DNA of 64,000 nucleotides from Siphlonurus alternatus. Taxonomy: Eukaryota; Arthropoda; Insecta; Ephemeroptera; Siphlonuridae. Under the pieces are notes generated by a model. The model did no database searches and was not told the origin of the DNA. It saw only the letters and a program-made list of their open reading frames with translations. The position numbers and the translations under genes were made by a program. The first letter of the stretch is position 1. The number at the start of each line of letters is the position of its first letter. Where the stretch lies: the NCBI GenBank assembly GCA_949825025.1, contig OX463781.1, forward strand, positions 22,327,538 to 22,391,537, read 5' to 3'. Below are positions 15,001-23,779 of this stretch, in pieces.

Positions 15001-18000
15001 CTGTTAAACTTCTAGGAAAAACAAATATCTTAAGTAATAACTTTGTTATAAATATATAAAATTAGTTATATAAAAAAAATTAAACTTTCCCCTTTTTGGG
15101 GAAGGAAAGGGTTAAAAATAAAAGTTGAGTTTAAATCTCGTTTTCATCATCTTCTTTTTTTGTAGACTTACTAGATGTTTTTTAAATTCATCGGTTTCTC
15201 CATGAGTGAACTTTAGCTCAAAGTCATCATCTTCTCGCGTTGATATTGCTTACAGTATATGGGGGAGATGTTATCTGTGCTCGCGGCTGGTAAACACGGT
15301 GGGGAGGAGAGATCTAGCTAGTACGAACGAGTGAGCACAGGAAGAAGCAGAAGCAGCAGAGAGGGGTTCACTCAGCTAAGATGGTCGTCGTCATAAGGAG
15401 GTTATGATATGAACGAGCAAACTTGTCCACGAGCAGATCGTGCTGTAGCTACAATGATGAGCTGACGAGGGAGGATGAGAGAGAAATAAGCAAGATTGTT
15501 GTAGAACACTTACGAGCTAGATTTTATATTTAATCCTCTAACTCGACTCCTATATATATGATATATATAGCAACATGTTGTACTTAATGGAAACTAAGAT
15601 AAGGGAATTACAAGAAGTTATATAAAATTAATAGTATATACTATAATATTATAAAGTAGGTGGGATGTATTAAGGATTAAAATACAAAATGTTTACTAAA
15701 TTAAATTTAATAGAATTTAGTATTAATACTTAATGTATATGTAATATTAAATAGACATGTATATTGAACTTTCATGTATCTTTATGATTATTAAGAAACA
15801 ACGTATTTACGATTCAGACAATGTACAATGATGTATTTTATGTAACTATGTATTGTATTTAATGGTATTATACAATGAAGTTTATATTTAAAATTATACT
15901 TTATTTATATTAAAATTATTTCAAAAATTGTTCGATAAAATTTTGTTAGCATGATTATATTCGCAAAAAAAAAATAATAATAATATTCACAAATGCTCAA
16001 AAATTTTAAACAGAGTTTATAATAAGAATTAAATATATTGAAACCATTTTATACTTTATGCATGTTGAATCCCTGTGTAGCCATGTACAGTACTCGTAAA
16101 GTAGTCCAGTTTTTTAATAATGAGATATTAGGATGTGAAAATTTTAGTGGCTTAATCGGAAGAAGGGGTAAAAATATAGTACTGTGAATTTTTTCAGATT
16201 TTTCTGAGGATGGGAACTATTTTTAAAAAATTGTTGAAAGTCTATTTTGATGACGTCACGGGCGGCACTGCCCTATCTTTTTTCTTAATTTTTAATTTTT
16301 TAAAAATAGTTCCCAGTCAGAAAAATCTGAAAAAATTCACAGTACTATATTTTTACACTTTATTCTTTCGATTAAGTCACTAAAATTTTCACATTCTAAT
16401 ATCTCATTATGTGACAAATTTCACTTACATAATAGCGTCCAATCTATGAGAAATATATTCTAACTCCCGTTATCATCCATATTATATAGGGGTGCAGGGA
16501 GAAACACACAAGTTAATTTCTGTGTTGATTTGAAAAGCAATACTATTTACATTGGTATTTCTATTAGCTACACGCTACAGTAATATCTACTTTTTTTAAA
16601 CATTTTTTCATAACATATTATACAAAATAATAAACAATATTATTTCCTTCTCTGTTTATAGTCGCAATACACAAGATTACATTCATTCTCTATAAATGCT
16701 GAATGCTTTACAAAAAAGTTCGTAGTATTAAAATCTCTTTAGAAGTTTATAAACCTTTTATGCCTTTAACAATAATAACAAAAACATAAAATAAAAAGTT
16801 CCACAAGATAAAACATAATATTAAAATTTTATATTACAAGGAAAAATCAACAATATTCATATATTATCTTGTTTTATGACATTTGCAAAAGGGGAAAATG
16901 CGAGTTCTTATGAGAACGTAATATCAAAATATATTATGTTTTATATTTTTAAAGTGAATATTACTTGAAATAATATTACAAAAAGAGATTGATGTCTATA
17001 TACTATCTAAAAATTTATTTTCACTAATATATCAACCGTTTTAAGGGCTATAATGCTACCCATATAATATACTTTCCTCTTACTTATTGCTTCGTTGAAA
17101 TTATGATATAAAAAGCTTTCCGTGTTGAAATGCATCGTAAATAAGAAAACTCTTTAAATTAAAATGAATATAGGGCCTGGAAGTTTATTACTAAAAATAT
17201 ATAATATATATTTATTTATTTTTTACATATTGACATGAAGTTCAACATTTCAATGAAAACTCTTCTAACGAAGAAATGGCCTCCTCACCTTGAGACTATG
17301 GCAACTTTTTTGACATAAATAAAATTAATAAAATAAATTTATTTATTATTTATTTTATTAATAAATTGAGAACCCGCTAATCAAACGAGGATAAAAGCCA
17401 TTGCAGGCTAAGTTTAATTTCTTCTCTCGTTTCTCTGATAATGACCTGTAGTGGCAATGGTCTTTACTTATCACAGTTTGATTGGCGGCTCAATAAGGAG
17501 TAAATCAATCAATCAACCAATCAATCAAATGCAACCGTCTTTATTGAGGGTGGCCTCTAGGCCTCTACTCTTTCATCCAACCCAGGCAGGCATTCGGGCA
17601 AAATAACAAAATAAATGTGACCCACTCCGTTTTTATGCTGAAAAGGTTGCTTACCGTCAAGGCGAGATGATCTGTCTCTATTTATGAGGTTTCTTTTTAA
17701 TTCTATATTAAATTGAGAGACGATTTATAAACACAAGTTTGCGATGTATTTTATTAATAACTGTTCTTATCTCTATGATATTTCTATAATTTATAATTAC
17801 CTATTTTACCATACGTAAATTATTATTTAATAATTAAATATTTAAATAATTTAGTTTGTAAAATTATTATTTGTATAAATAACTGCATGGTTACCATTTT
17901 TGGTATTATATTAAAAAAAAATACCTGATTCTTTACGATTAAACGTGAAGTGAATTCTTATATTATATTTACAAACACTGAGAAAAGACTGCATGCTCTT

Positions 18001-21000
18001 TCTGGTTGCGACATGCCCCGCGGACATTGCGGTGTGCCGTGGTGACGTGTGTTATTTGCAGGAGTACGTGTGTGGTGACAAGGGCGTCAACTGCAGCTGG
18101 GGTCAAGCCATCAACGTGGACAACCGCTACGTGTACGTGACACAACCTCTGAGGGACCGCGTGCTCGTCATCAGCAAGATTCAGATGGTCGTTGTGGACG
18201 TGAGTTTTCACCTGTCAATCTCCACCTTGTCAGAATCAGTCCTTTTGCTTTAAAAAAAAGGTTTTTAACATCCTTACACAAATGTTATGGATGTTAAACT
18301 TTTTTGTTTATATAATTATGTACTGTGTAGTCTGTATATTATTATAGTATTTAAAAGCGTTTTAAGAATCCTGTTAATTTATCCTAGCTCTATTTTTTTC
18401 TAGCTCATTATGTTTATATTAGTATGCGTAATTTAAAAAATCTGTATAAACTTATAAAAAGTTCTACAGTATATGGCACATAGTTTCATTTTATTAATTT
18501 TCATTTTAATTATTACTTTAACTTTCCTTTGTTGCGGCATGCCTTGAATATCTTGTTGCTAACTCTGCCTTGGTGCTCAGGTGGTGGTGACAGACAAGTT
18601 TCCCGTGGAGCTCCACTACGTGCCACATCTTGACCAAGTTTGGGTACTCAACTGGCGCTCTCGCAGACCTGCGGACGGTGTGCGAACTATTCAAGTGATC
18701 CGAGACGCTGCTCAGAAGAAGAAGCATCACACGGTGCACCCAGAACCCATCGATGGACAGTTTGATCTCGTGAAGGGGCTCTTCATGCCGCCTGTGCAGG
18801 TACTGTACCAACAAGCAGTGCAAACAGACGTAAAAGTCTTTTCGTGTCGTGCGTGCTCGAGAGGTTGCAGACGTTACACGCGCTCTGGTGCGTCTGAATA
18901 CATTGTGATGTTTGCTTCAAAATAAAGTAGTTTGTATTAAAGTATATTTTAGCACTCTATAAATGATACTATCAATACATGAATATATTTCATAATTAAA
19001 TATTTATATAAGATATTATAAAAATAATAATAATATACGTATTGTAAATTATATTATAATAATTCGTAGTCTGTAAAAAAAAATAATAATTTTAACAAAA
19101 ATATTATAGCATTTTGAAGCACCCTTCTTTCATTGTATAGGATCAGGTTTTAAGTCATTTCATTTTTCATATATTCAAAATACATTATGAAGTGGCAAAG
19201 ATTACGTATGAATTTAAATAATCAAAGACAAAAATGATGACAAAGAAAATATTGCCATGAATATTGATTTAAAAAACAGAATTTCCTGAATTTTTCAAGG
19301 GTTAAAAACTGTGGTAAAGGCTCCATACTAAAGCATCTGATGTATGTCTGCAGGACATACGCCACAACTTCAAGTACGGCTACGTGACACACACGAACCA
19401 GCGCGGCATGTACAAGCTGGACCTCGCCAACATGCGATACGTGCGCTCCGTTGACCTGGCACCCTACAACTGCGTGCCTTCGCACATCCAGTTCTCCGCA
19501 CTCTGTGAGTACTCACCCTTGACATGACTATAGGTACTGACCACCCTTATTGCTCCGTGAGTCCTCGAATCTGAGCGTACGTACTTGCTACGACCAGTGA
19601 TCTGCAATTAAACAGGATAACTAATATATAAATTAATAATCTCTGTGATTAAATTAAATAAAGACAATTTTTGTTTACACTGTTTACAGTTACAGAAATT
19701 ATATTGATTTAAATTGTCAGAAACAAATGTTTTGAAATATTGAGGCGTAAAATTATTAACGTACCCTATTTAAATACTATATCGTCCCTCGTCCGCAATA
19801 ATGAGCTATCTGCCTTTCAAAATTCAAATGCAATAATGAGCTGTCTGCTTTTCTTTTTACATTAAAATTGCATTCACCTGGTAAAGCAGACAGCTCATTA
19901 TTGCATTTGAATTTTGGTAGGCAGATAGCTCATTATTGCGGACGAGGGACGATATATTATATTATTTTATGTTGATAATTTTCCCCCAGTCCTCCCCCAA
20001 TATTGAATACATAAAAGTCTTCCATAGGCACGCCAAGCTCGTGAATCCATCTCTAGACATGCAATCTCATATTGATAAATAAAATATTAATGTAGAGCTC
20101 ATATTGAATAGTTTAGTATGATGATAATATATTGACAGGCTATACAGCAAAGCATGTTTTATCTTGAAGAAAGTGGGGACTGCATAAACATCTCTTAAAT
20201 TTATTACGCTCGTCATAATATATTTTCATGGCTGTCTCCTGATATTGCCAACTTAAATATTAAAAATTATTCCCTCAACTTCCCGGCGGAACTAACACTT
20301 CTTCCTCCTGACTAGATGGCTTCGTGGTGGTTGCTTGCGAGGAGCCGGTGACCGGACGTGCCACGGGCCAGCTGCTGCTCGACTACCTCACCGACTCCGT
20401 GCTCAGCCACAAGCCCGCGCTCTTCGGACGGCCTCACGTGGCGCCGGACAGCCGCGTCGTGGTGACCTTGGACCGCGACACGGACGGGGTCACCCTCGTC
20501 GTGCAGGAGGTCACAGGTCAGTGATCTCAAGTCCTGCATTACATGGAGTGACAGAGGTAATTGTAGGAGGTTTCAGTCCGATAATACCAAGGTTATATAT
20601 TTAATTTGGGATTATAGCTCTATTTTACATATCAAATTTCAAATTGTAAGTGTAATAATTAATGTATGAATATAATCTTCATTAGTAGGCGATTTTTTTT
20701 ATTTAATTTATATTTTAATATATAATATTTAGCACTTTTAAATAATTGTTATTAATTTTTTTAAAGGGATATGGGGGGGGAAGGCAATTATAAAACGTAT
20801 ATAATGGTTCGAAAATTTACTATTTCGCAGGCAGAAAAAGAATGATGATGTCATTTCATTATTGTTTACGAATTTAACTACATTCTCTTTCACTCCATTC
20901 TTCTTTATTTTCAATGAAAAGCCAGTCTTTGCTTCTATTATTTTTTTTTTTATAAAGAAATTACTTTCTTTACAACGTTCAATGAAGTTCTTTTTAGAGT

Positions 21001-23779
21001 GAAAAAATGTTTTTCCTGTTTCTTACCCGCTTTTTGGGGGGGGGAGGACTTAATATCTATACACAAGTATAACACATTTTATGAGTTATTCTGTCAGACA
21101 GGTGTCTGGTAGATGAAAGGTTTTTATTTTTATTTTTTTTACTCTTTTATTTTATGCATTAACACGTATGATATGGCCCGCATAGATTTAGCTACACGAC
21201 GAAAATGTCATAATTATATCTGTAGATCTAAGCACAAGAGTGAAATATAACATATATATTACATTTTATTATAGTAATTATAAAACATTTTGCTGAAATT
21301 TATAAATTGTTATTATTTTCTAATTCAGCAAAAGTGACGTCAAACTAAAATCTCAAGAGAATATTAAGTTTGTTTGTAAAGCCATGCGTATTCAAATTGA
21401 AGGCATTCAAGATATTTGTATTTCATCAAAAAGAAATTATAGGATTACATGCATGTGTTAATAAGTCATGCAGATAATTATTTCAAACGCAATTTCATTT
21501 AAAACAAAAAGGTTAATTATATAATATATGAGGTATAGTATTATGAGAATCTTCACTTAAATTCTGAAAATATTTACATTATAAGTATAATTTGACTAAA
21601 CTTAATCAAACATAATTAACATAAAAAGTAAAATAAATTGGCTCCATATTTGCATGCATGTTAGCATTTACATACTTCTATATAATGTGAAACATCAAGT
21701 GGAATTTTTTGGCGGGCATTCAAATTACGATCATGGATTAAAAAAACAACAACATTATATTTTCAATATATTCATATACTTCCTATATTCATGAGGAGTA
21801 TGAAAACTGTAGTACGTACATCCTTTAAATTGAGTAGGTACGAGCGTAAATATAATTTCCTTTAAGAGTAGGAAATTTAATAGTGTCTGTAATAAAATGA
21901 ACTATGCTATAGTATTTTTCCTGTGTGCTTGCTGAGCCACAGAATTATGAATAAGAGGTAATTTTTTGCATACATTTTTGGAGTCATAATATTCAGTATG
22001 GTTGCTATCAGGCGCGAATCCAGGGGGGGGGGCTGCAGCAATGTGGGCAATGTAGGCATTTTCTCCACTTCAATTTTTTTTTAACATTTGGCCTTATGAA
22101 GTCCCCCCCCCCGATTTTTTTTCTGAGTCCGCGCCTGGTTGATATACATAACAAAACTAAACATTCTATTAGATTTATTACTGGAATTTGAAATCTTTAA
22201 AACTTTTTAGACTAAAATTATTGCTGATATATATTTATATTTTATGCTAACGATTGTGTCTTCCATGTTTCAGAGAGCGGCCTTCGCTTCTCGTTTGACG
22301 TGAAAACGACTCTAAACGTGAGCGCCATCTCGTTCTACCCCTCGCGCACCACACATGGCTACGACCTCTACGCCAGCGCCTCCGACAAGGAGGACATTCT
22401 CTTCCTCAATCTCGTCACTGGTACGTGACGTCATCGGTGCTCACTAACTGGTCAAAGTTCACTTCTACGTAATCCAAGCTCACCGCTTGACCGCTACAAT
22501 ACTACTGCATCTATAGGTCACACTGTCATATTGATTATTGAGTTATATTCCCAATATAAGTAAAGTTTTTGACCTCATTCAAGAAATAATATAGTATAAT
22601 AATTTAATCCTATAGGTAGATTTAAAAATAAATAAAACACAGTTCAAAATGCGTTTACATTATCCGCTCACGTTTTATATTTATTAAACTAGCATTGAAA
22701 AGCTATAAAAACTTCCCATTATACACTTCCGTGACAATTTAATTCATTAATGAGACCGCATTACACTTCATTAATGAATAAGAAATTATATTGAGAAAAT
22801 TTCACCTGGATATTAGGCAACTTGTTCAGCAACCAAATGCAGCAATTTACAAAATGAGGCAAGGACAAAGTGACTTTCTCAGAGACTCAGTTTTGATGCT
22901 GAAAGCAGCAATTTACAAAATGAGGCAAGGACAAAGTGACTTTCTCAGATACTCAGTTTTGATGCTGAAAGTTACATAATCTCACGTAGAAATGATCAGT
23001 TCAGGTGTACAGAAACAATCATATATCAAATTGTCAATTGTTGGAGTGTACAGCAGTGTGTTTGACAAGTATACACGTGTGCGCTTGGATTACTTCTGTA
23101 GTATATGGAACGGAGTAATTTTCAATTACAATTGAAAGGTACCCTTTTCAATTTAATTTTACATTACATTCGCTGAAAAGAAAACACTTGAAACTCCCAA
23201 TAGTTATTAGAGTTGCTTAGACTCTATTATTAATTGATCAAAGTAACGCATACATATTTAGTTAGAGTTCTATATAGCAAAGTTCTTTTTTTAAATTTGT
23301 AGTTCAACTCTTTTGCTCATATTATGTAAGGTTCATATTCTTTTAAACATTCTGAGACGACGATATGTAAAAGAAAAATTAAGCAATTAATTTAAATATT
23401 TATGTAACAGATTAAACAATGCAAAAATAAATATGAACACTATTTAGAGTATTTAGATTATATATCGTATCTAATCAATGTTAAATAATCATTGCAATTT
23501 TCATTTTAAATAAATTTTAATCATATTTTTTGTTCTATTTTTTTTTCAGGTAAAGTTGAAATGATAACCGGTGTTGGTCATGCCATGGACCCAGCACTTG
23601 CACAATGGGGTAACCCCAACCGTCCCATCGAAGCATCTGGAGTGTTTGGTCACTTCATGGTGACCCCTGCCAACGAGGCTTTGTTTGTGGTGAACGGAGA
23701 AACTCGGACAGTGAACTGCGAAATTGGTGGGTTGGTGCACCCCAGGGCAGTAGTATGGGTCACCATGCAATTACAATGA
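2898..23779 (+). CDS. FSTL5: Follistatin-like 5 (FSTL5) orthologue, 3' twelve exons (5' end outside window)
   Basis: Twelve exons join in one frame: 2898-3091, 4249-4389, 8700-8832, 9579-9970, 12600-12807, 13396-13517, 18062-18199, 18581-18799, 19354-19504, 20316-20516, 22274-22420 and 23550-23779. They give 757 residues plus a partial first codon. Order seen: a Ser/Thr/Pro-rich acidic linker, two EF-hand loops (DTNNNGALEREE and DSDKDGRLNINE), two Ig domains (one within 9579-9970, the second split across 9579-9970 and 12600-12807), then about 400 residues of repeated beta-strand-like sequence ending in VVWVTMQLQ. This is the order of the secreted FSTL4/FSTL5 family (SPARC-related, propeller-like C-terminus). 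The usual signal peptide and Kazal domain are missing because they precede the window. The family is extracellular and expressed in the nervous system in animals studied; its ligand here is unknown. The assignment is firm at family level; FSTL5 rather than FSTL4 is inference. Confidence 0.9.
4249..4389 (+). CDS. FSTL5: FSTL5 exon: first EF-hand
   Basis: Acceptor is TGTTCCAG and donor GAGCAG|GTCAGT; 47 codons, phase 0 to 0. It begins DNLLLYNHAKLM, typical of FSTL5, and contains the canonical 12-residue calcium loop DTNNNGALEREE, with D1, N3, N5, G6, L8 and E12 all present. Confidence 0.92.
4818..5308. mobile_element. Foldback element, about 490 bp
   Basis: Ends AATGGGGTACTGACC and GGTCAGTACCCCATT are inverted. 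The arms stay paired over roughly 180-200 bp, including AAGAACAAGCCCTATTA against TAATAGGGCTCGTTCTT and an ATGACGTCATAGCATTGAAT segment present on both arms. No coding capacity. It lies in an FSTL5 intron. Confidence 0.8.
7680..8102 (+). mobile_element. tRNA-derived SINE, copy 1
   Basis: The head resembles a tRNA-type promoter (TAGTGTAGTGATTTGAAC), followed by a body with CCCAGGTGAATGCCGGGG and a 3' end CTGTTGTTAAGTTTGAATGC shared with the copy at 45938. It ends in an (AATAAT)n tail. The promoter B-box is decayed. Confidence 0.65.
8700..8832 (+). CDS. FSTL5: FSTL5 exon: second EF-hand, with two in-phase donors
   Basis: Acceptor is TATGTCCAG. It encodes IASAEHLSQLAKGCSLGDM and the calcium loop DSDKDGRLNINE. 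Two near-consensus donors, GTAAGTT at 8821 and at 8833, lie 12 nt apart and both leave phase 1, so the end can be 8820 or 8832. The longer form adds four residues (KLYS or SKLY, depending on alignment). Confidence 0.9.
9579..9970 (+). CDS. FSTL5: FSTL5 exon: Ig domain 1 and start of Ig domain 2
   Basis: Acceptor AATTTCAG, donor CCCAAG|GTATTT. It encodes VSVVSLDKALEVNHVSARVG and then an I-set Ig with its first cysteine in VEIKCDVTG, tryptophan in IVWRRN and second cysteine in GNYTCHAQ. NYT is a potential N-glycosylation site. The exon ends inside Ig 2 after MLCHVVGQPFPK. Confidence 0.93.
11863..12028. mobile_element. Small foldback MITE
   Basis: GAGGTTAGGCAACCTGTT near the left end is inverted at the right end as AACAAGTTGCCTAACCTC. 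Subterminal AGTTACATAT and ATATGTAAC also pair. About 165 bp, no open frame. A relative lies at about 22813. Confidence 0.7.
12600..12807 (+). CDS. FSTL5: FSTL5 exon: Ig domain 2
   Basis: Acceptor CCTGTGCAG, donor CCCA|GTAAGT. VEWLKNDEPL continues the Ig strand with its tryptophan, and DTGAYMCQATSVGG supplies the second conserved cysteine. Codon use is strongly GC-rich against AT-rich flanks. NGT is a possible glycosylation site. Confidence 0.93.
13396..13517 (+). CDS. FSTL5: FSTL5 exon: junction from Ig to propeller region
   Basis: Acceptor ATGTTTCAG, donor ACCCAG|GTAAGC; enters phase 1, leaves phase 0. It encodes RRFFSFHDWGVSVYEPTACR and a Tyr/His/Gln-rich end (IIPGTQ). FFSFHDWGV-like sequence marks this junction in the FSTL family. 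Confidence 0.88.
14483..14692. mobile_element. Foldback element, about 210 bp
   Basis: ATTAATGATTGTTTTAG with CTTCGCCATCTG at the left is inverted at the right (CAGATGGCGAAAAAG, CTAAAACAATCATTAAT). Arms are about 75 bp and pair well, with a loop near 14570-14600. Small ORFs over it on both strands are products of the symmetry. Confidence 0.8.
16118..16409. mobile_element. Foldback element with central TGACGTCA, about 290 bp
   Basis: TAATGAGATATTA and TAATATCTCATTA are inverted ends. Arms of about 120 bp include GTACTGTGAATTTTTTCAGA and its inverse. The centre holds GATGACGTCACGGGCGGC. Internal sequence resembles the elements at 53886 and 54428. Confidence 0.85.
17400..17660. mobile_element. 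Possible retroelement end with (AATC)n tract
   Basis: A moderately GC-rich stretch abuts (AATC)n at 17503-17528 and a second unlike stretch (TGGCCTCTAGGCCTCTACTC). Microsatellite tails like this often mark retroelement 3' ends, but no coding or promoter part was recognised. Confidence 0.35.
18062..18199 (+). CDS. FSTL5: FSTL5 exon: propeller region
   Basis: Acceptor TTATTTGCAG, donor GTGGAC|GTGAGT; 46 codons. It encodes EYVCGDKGVNCSWGQAINV and YVYVTQPLRDRVLVIS, a blade-like strand series. Confidence 0.9.
18581..18799 (+). CDS. FSTL5: FSTL5 exon: propeller region
   Basis: Acceptor TTGGTGCTCAG, donor GTGCAG|GTACTG; 73 codons, phase 0 to 0. It encodes VVVTDKFPVELHYVPHLDQV with WVLNWRS and later HHTVHPEPIDGQFDLVKGLF. 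Confidence 0.9.
19354..19504 (+). CDS. FSTL5: FSTL5 exon: propeller region
   Basis: Acceptor TATGTCTGCAG, donor CTCT|GTGAGT. It encodes HNFKYGYVTHTNQRGMYKLD and the blade ending PSHIQFSAL. It ends in phase 1. Confidence 0.9.
19779..19955. mobile_element. Foldback element with doubled internal motif
   Basis: Outer ATATCGTCCCTCGTCCGC is inverted at the right as GCGGACGAGGGACGATAT. Each arm (about 73 bp) holds two direct copies of GCAATAATGAGCT[AG]TCTGC. The arms are nearly perfect, with a loop of about 30 bp. Confidence 0.85.
20316..20516 (+). CDS. FSTL5: FSTL5 exon: propeller region
   Basis: Acceptor CTGACTAG, donor ACAG|GTCAGT. Very GC-rich codons encode YGFVVVACEEPVTGRATGQL and VVVTLDRDTDGVTLVVQEVT. 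Phase enters 1 and leaves 1. Confidence 0.9.
22009..22137. mobile_element. hAT-type MITE, second copy
   Basis: Starts CAGGCGCGAATCCAGG, ends GAGTCCGCGCCTG. Flanks GTTGCTAT and GTTGATAT are an 8-bp duplication with one change. Interior shares AATGTAGGCATTTTC-like and GGCCTTATG segments with the copy at 291-458. It lies 137 bp upstream of an FSTL5 exon. Confidence 0.85.
22274..22420 (+). CDS. FSTL5: FSTL5 exon: propeller region
   Basis: Acceptor ATGTTTCAG, donor ACTG|GTACGT. It encodes SGLRFSFDVKTTLNVSAISF and YDLYASASDKEDILFLNLVT, in frame with both neighbours. Confidence 0.9.
22839..22970 (+). repeat. 66-bp tandem duplication
   Basis: Two copies of a 66-bp unit starting GCAGCAATTTACAAAATGAG differ at one base (AGAGACTC or AGATACTC). 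They follow TTAGGCAACTTGTTCAGC, related to the end of the element at 11863. The period of 66 keeps a 62-codon frame open through both copies, most likely by chance. Confidence 0.85.
23550..23779 (+). CDS. FSTL5: FSTL5 terminal coding exon
   Basis: Acceptor is a long poly-T tract plus CAG. Encoded sequence runs from KVEMITGVGHAMDPALAQWG through GVFGHFMVTPANEALFVVNG to NCEIGG and VVWVTMQLQ, then TGA at 23777. The NCEI...VVWV ending resembles the vertebrate FSTL4/5 C-terminus, supporting this as the true stop. Confidence 0.9.

Larger units (their letters stand above)
9971..18061. other. FSTL5: FSTL5 introns in the Ig region
   Basis: Introns 9971-12599, 12808-13395 and 13518-18061. They hold foldback elements at 11863, 14483 and 16118, a GC-richer patch at 13850-14040, a purine-rich patch at 15180-15500, and the (AATC)n element near 17503. 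No further exon was seen. Confidence 0.65.
18200..23549. other. FSTL5: FSTL5 introns in the propeller region
   Basis: Introns 18200-18580, 18800-19353, 19505-20315, 20517-22273 and 22421-23549. They hold the foldback at 19779, a hAT MITE at 22009 and the 66-bp duplication at 22839. Otherwise plain AT-rich sequence. Confidence 0.65.
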
